Both the position numbers and the translations under genes were made by a program. Source: Tenrec ecaudatus (Eukaryota; Chordata; Mammalia; Afrosoricida; Tenrecidae). From it: a stretch of DNA of 64,000 nt. Shown one piece after another: positions 60,145 through 64,000 of the stretch; within the stretch, counting starts at the first letter, position 1, and each line of letters opens with the position of its first letter. The DNA lies in the NCBI RefSeq assembly GCF_050624435.1, contig NC_134537.1:13822584-13886583 (forward strand). The letters are read 5' to 3'. Under the pieces are notes generated by a model. It was given only the letters and a program-made list of their open reading frames with translations. It did not search any database and had not been told where the DNA came from.

Positions 60145-62165
60145 CTCCCCCGCCCCCTCTGGTATTCTCTGCTTTCAGCCAAGGTTCATGGACTATCAAA
60201 AGTGATATCCCTCATTGCACATCCTCGTCTGAATCGGGCTGGAATTTCAAGCAGTTCCCAGTTGATGCACTGCTTAAACCAGTTTTGAATAATTTGTGCA
60301 GTGTTTTCCTAGGTTATGATATTAGGGATATTGTTCGATGATTTCCATCATTCTGTGGGGTCACCTTTCTCTGGAATGGGCACAAATAAGAACCTCTTCC
60401 AGTCTATGCCACATAGCTGTTTTCGGGATTTCTTGCCATAGATAATTGATGCTTTTAGCATTGCATATATTTGTGGAAACATCTCAATTGGTATTTAAAT
60501 GAGTTCTAGGGTCTTTTTTTTAAAATAACCTTTGTTTTCAGTGCAGTTTGGACTTCTTTAAATACCATGGATTTTTGGTCATTTGCTACCACCTGAAATG
60601 GTGGAATGTCAACGAGCTCTATTTGGCATAGTGCTTCTGTGCGTTTCTTCAATGTCATTTAGATGCTGGCTGTATCATTTGATTTTTTTGTGCCCAGAGT
60701 CCATTTGAAGTTTTTCTTCATTTCTTTCAGCTTGAGAGAGATTAGGCATATTCTTTCCTTTAGTTTTCTAATTCCATTTCATTATATTCATTATAACATT
60801 TCATTATAATACATGTCTTCTCAAACTACCCCTTGAAAGCTCAGATATTTCGCTTCATCATTTCTTCTTTCACTTGAGCTATTTAATACCCGAGGTCACA
60901 TTTCAGGGCCTCTACTGATGTCCATTTTGGTTACTTCTTTATTTTCTACCTTTTAACTTTAAAAACCGACCTTGTTTTTCTTTCTGTATGATGCCTTTGG
61001 TCTCATATACATCTCAACTCTGCTTTGGTCATTACTAGTCCCTGTGTCAAAATTTTTTTGAGATTGTCTCTAAATTCAGATGGGATGTGCTTGAAGCTTT
61101 TCTTGACTCTAGTAGACTACTTTTAATTTTTTCTTCAGCTTCAACTGAAATCTCTTTTTCACAGAGAACTAGGTGGTCTGGTTCAGTCATCAGCTCCAGG
61201 CCATGGTCTGACTGGAGATAGAGCCTCTCTTGTGTCTCCTGTCCCAGATTCTGTCAGTTCCTTTTGTATTTTGCCCGCCAAGAACTACACGTACAGAAGT
61301 AGTTCTTTTGTTGGAGGGAGAGAATTTTTTTTGGGGGGGGGCCTGTGTTTTCAGTATATATATTATAACTCTTGCAAAATTGTATCATGAAATCTCCCAT
61401 GCCTGTTTTATCACTAAGATCATAGTTTCAAACTATTGATCACTCTTTTTGTGGCTGCCATTTGCATTCCAATCATCAATAGTTATCAAAACATATTGCT
61501 TGCACGTTTGATAAATTTCTGACTGCTGCGGTTGATAAGCAGTCTTCCACTTCTTTATCTGTGCTATTAGTTACTGGTGTAGAAATTTGAATAATGTTTG
61601 TATTAATGGATATTAATTGTAGACACTGATTTTACTTCCTGATAAATCTTCAAATGTTCTTTTTTTATTTTATTTTATTTTCAAATGTTCTTTTTGATGA
61701 TGAATAAGAAACCATTTTTCTTCATTTTTTTTTCAGCCCCTGTGTTGTGACTATATGTTTTTTCAGATGCAAAATGGTTAATGCCACTCCTTAGTAGCCC
61801 CCTCATGCTTAGGACACCAGTCTTTAACGAGGCCAGGTTATTTTGACAACTTCAACATGTCTCTGACTCATGTCTTTGATTCATGTTTCAGTTATGAAAG
61901 GATGTCTTCAGTCAGCTGTTCTAATTTCAGGTGTGTCCACATCAGTGAAAGTGAGTGGAAAGGCTTAAATCCCACTGTTCCGTTAACCTCAGGTCTGCCT
62001 TGAGAAGGCAGCCAATCTGAGTGTTCACCTTCTTATCCACTGAAACCCACCTACCATGGTGACCCTGTTGGAATTGGACATGCAGGTGACTGTAGCACCA
62101 GTGTCACAGCATCGTGCAGGCCACCACAGTGCAGCATGCCAGCAGACCGTGATGGATGTCCTGGG
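60145..62165 (-). mobile_element. BovB/RTE LINE, ~2-kb antisense copy reaching the 5' part
   Basis: Reading the minus strand, this runs from the reverse-transcriptase region back into the region between endonuclease and RT and close to the element's 5' end. Recognisable consensus stretches on the + strand include ttctctgctttcagccaaggttcatgg, gaaacatctcaattggtattt, ttctttcagcttgagag, gattgtctctaaattcagatggga and, at the far end, cagcatcgtgcaggccaccacagt. It lacks the 3' portion. Frames are broken throughout. Most other BovB pieces here are 3' fragments, so this one is unusual in preserving upstream sequence. The borders are approximate. Confidence 0.85.
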
Positions 62166-62654
62166 TAAATTGTCGTCAAGCAGGAGAGAGCATGGAGAGC
62201 AATTAGTGGCCTATTTTAGTCTAGACAAGATATAAGCCTGGTCTAGGCTCAAAACAAAGGGGTAATAATGGAAGTAGTCGATTTTGGGAAAAAATATATT
62301 TTTGAAGGTTAAATTTCTTGATTTTCATTTTTCATAAACTGTGAAAAGGAATAAATGGCCAAAGAACATTTCTCAATATTTGATTTGAGTACCTATAGAA
62401 TGTAATTGCCACCCAGTAAGGTGATAGTGAGTAACGTTGAGTAGTTTTGAGGAGGGCATAGTGAACACATAGTGGTGTCATTGTAGGTGCACGAAATGGA
62501 GGTGTCTCTCAGATATCTATGTCTATAAGGATACTGTTTGGATTTCAGGAGAGGAGTCCGAGTAGAGATAGAAATTTGGAGATGATGACAAGGAGGAAAT
62601 AAAATGTTAAAATCATAAGGCTGAGTAAGAATTACAGGAAATGCATGAAAATAG

Positions 62655-62673
62655 AAGAGAGAGAGAGAGAGAG
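62655..62673. repeat. (GA)n microsatellite
   Basis: About nine GA units. Confidence 0.88.
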
Positions 62674-62929
62674 GACAACAAGAAATAATCCCTTGGACAT
62701 TTTGAGGATAAGAGGTCTGGGAGAAGAAAATAACTAAGGAACCTATGAAATGCAAGCAAACCACATTTTTTGTTGCCTGAAAGTTAACTGAGGAAAATAC
62801 ATGAAAATAGATAGAGTGTCCAAGGCCATTTGATGGGGGGGTATGCATCTGAGATGTTGTAGCGGGTCTAAGAAGTGGGAAAACTTAGAGGCTCAGCATA
62901 ACCCTTTTAAGGACTTTTACTTTAAAAGG

Positions 62930-63132
62930 AAGGAGTCCTGGTGGCTTAGAGTACAGCTCAGTGGGGTGCTAAACCTAAGGTTGGCAGTTCAAAACCACTG
63001 GCTACTACACAGAGGAAAGATGAGGCTTCCTATTCTTGCAAAGATTTACAGTCTCAGACACTCCCAGGGGAAATTCTACTCTGGTCTATAGGGTTACTAT
63101 GAGTCAGAATCCGCTAGATGGCAGTGAGTGAG
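62930..63132 (+). mobile_element. AfroSINE
   Basis: aaggagtcctggtggcttagag head, ggttggcagttcaaaaccactgg B box and gggttactatgagtcagaatccgctagatggcagtgag tail. Confidence 0.9.
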
Positions 63133-64000
63133 GTCATTAGAGGTTGTTCTGTTGTAGGATGATGAAGATTGGGCCGGGGGGGGGGGGCATGTTGTATATA
63201 TTACAATTATTAAACTGGGAGGCAGATGGTGGAATTGCTGGAACGATATTTTTGATTAAGTGAAGCATATAGGATTTAATGTATAATTGGAGGTTTTGAA
63301 TGGCAAGGGGCATGCATGGATAATCCAATGCACACTGCCTGGTTACATTAGATTCCAAATTCACATGTACCCGGGCAGAGCGCACGACTGCAAGTACCTG
63401 CGGGGACTAGAAGTGGGGTTCCATCAGGTGCTCATCTGATTGTCTGCATTTGAACTTTCTGATGTGTCAGACTTGGAGAAATAGAGATAGAAGTAACATC
63501 AGCAAGTGCTTACTATGTTCTAGACATTTGGATTTATTAATGTGTTTAATACCACAACCATCCTGAGAGATTTTTGTCTTCACTTTATAAAGGCAGAAAT
63601 AGAGAAACCAAGAGCTTAAGTGTCTTACTTAAAGATGCATACTTTATTGCTTTCCAGGTTTAATTCCTTGGAGAAGAATATTTTTCAATGGAAGGCATAC
63701 AACAAAACAATACAGCAGCCACGACATCAAGTTTGTCTATCTGGGATCCCAGATCAAATAGGACATGAAAACAGTGGCCAATTTGCTAGGAGAAAAATCA
63801 CTACAACAAGGGATAATTACAACTTCTGGTTCATTTGGGGTTTGAAGATGAAGGAAAATCAGATTGAATTTGAGATTTGGCTTCATATTTGAATTAGCCG
63901 TCTTAAACCAATGGTGTCAAATGTTTTAAAAGCTAAACAGCCTACATTGGAACGCTGAAGTAGGTCTAAAAAGTTGTAAAAATCTAAAAGAACAACATCA
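63133..64000. other. Intronic sequence, nothing recognised
   Basis: A poly-G run lies at about 63176-63187. No exon or repeat family recognised. Confidence 0.5.

Noticed and set aside
62393-62848. 151-codon minus-strand open frame
   Set aside because: No recognisable domain or splice context; lies in intronic sequence next to a GA repeat.
55151-64000. Search for the second splice-site-A exon (A2) of NLGN1
   Set aside because: No stretch encoding the acidic insert with flanking splice sites was found by eye; it presumably lies further downstream.

Overview
The window reads as mammalian nuclear DNA: long AT-rich non-coding sequence, dense retrotransposon remains, microsatellites and one split protein-coding gene. 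The repeats point to an afrotherian. AfroSINE-type tRNA-derived SINEs (gagccctggtgg head, gagtcagaatc tail) and BovB/RTE LINE fragments with (CAA)n tails occur throughout. Three copies of the hAT transposon SPIN narrow this further, because among afrotherians SPIN has been described from tenrecs. My best guess is a tenrec such as Echinops telfairi. This is an inference from repeat content, not a database result.

The gene is NLGN1 (neuroligin-1), on the + strand. A CpG-rich segment at about 30980-32340 looks like its promoter and a non-coding first exon, with a strong splice donor after 31540. About 22 kb downstream, exon 53789-54606 carries a leader with several upstream ORFs, the start codon at 54114, a 45-residue signal peptide and the start of the esterase-like ectodomain. 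A 484-bp intron separates it from a 60-nt exon (55091-55150) encoding the splice-site-A insert A1. The next coding exons lie beyond the window.

Layout: 1-29 kb is upstream repeat-rich sequence (old L1, AfroSINEs, BovB fragments, four copies of an LTR-like ~0.5 kb repeat, a palindromic MITE pair and two SPIN copies). The stretch 29.9-36.3 kb is repeat-poor and contains the putative promoter. The stretch 36.3-51.3 kb is intron 1, filled with AfroSINEs, BovB, a triple nest of retroelements and the best-preserved SPIN. The stretch 51.3-59.8 kb is nearly free of lineage-specific repeats and holds both exons. The stretch 59.8-64 kb is intronic, with a 2-kb BovB copy that reaches the 5' part of the element.

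The most interesting structures are: the SPIN insertion with a perfect 8-bp target duplication beside a diverged duplicate of its own empty site; an AfroSINE hit by an L1 that was in turn hit by a retroposed mRNA 3' end; a BovB copy hit by an L1 with a doubled 3' tail; and the upstream-ORF cluster in the NLGN1 leader.
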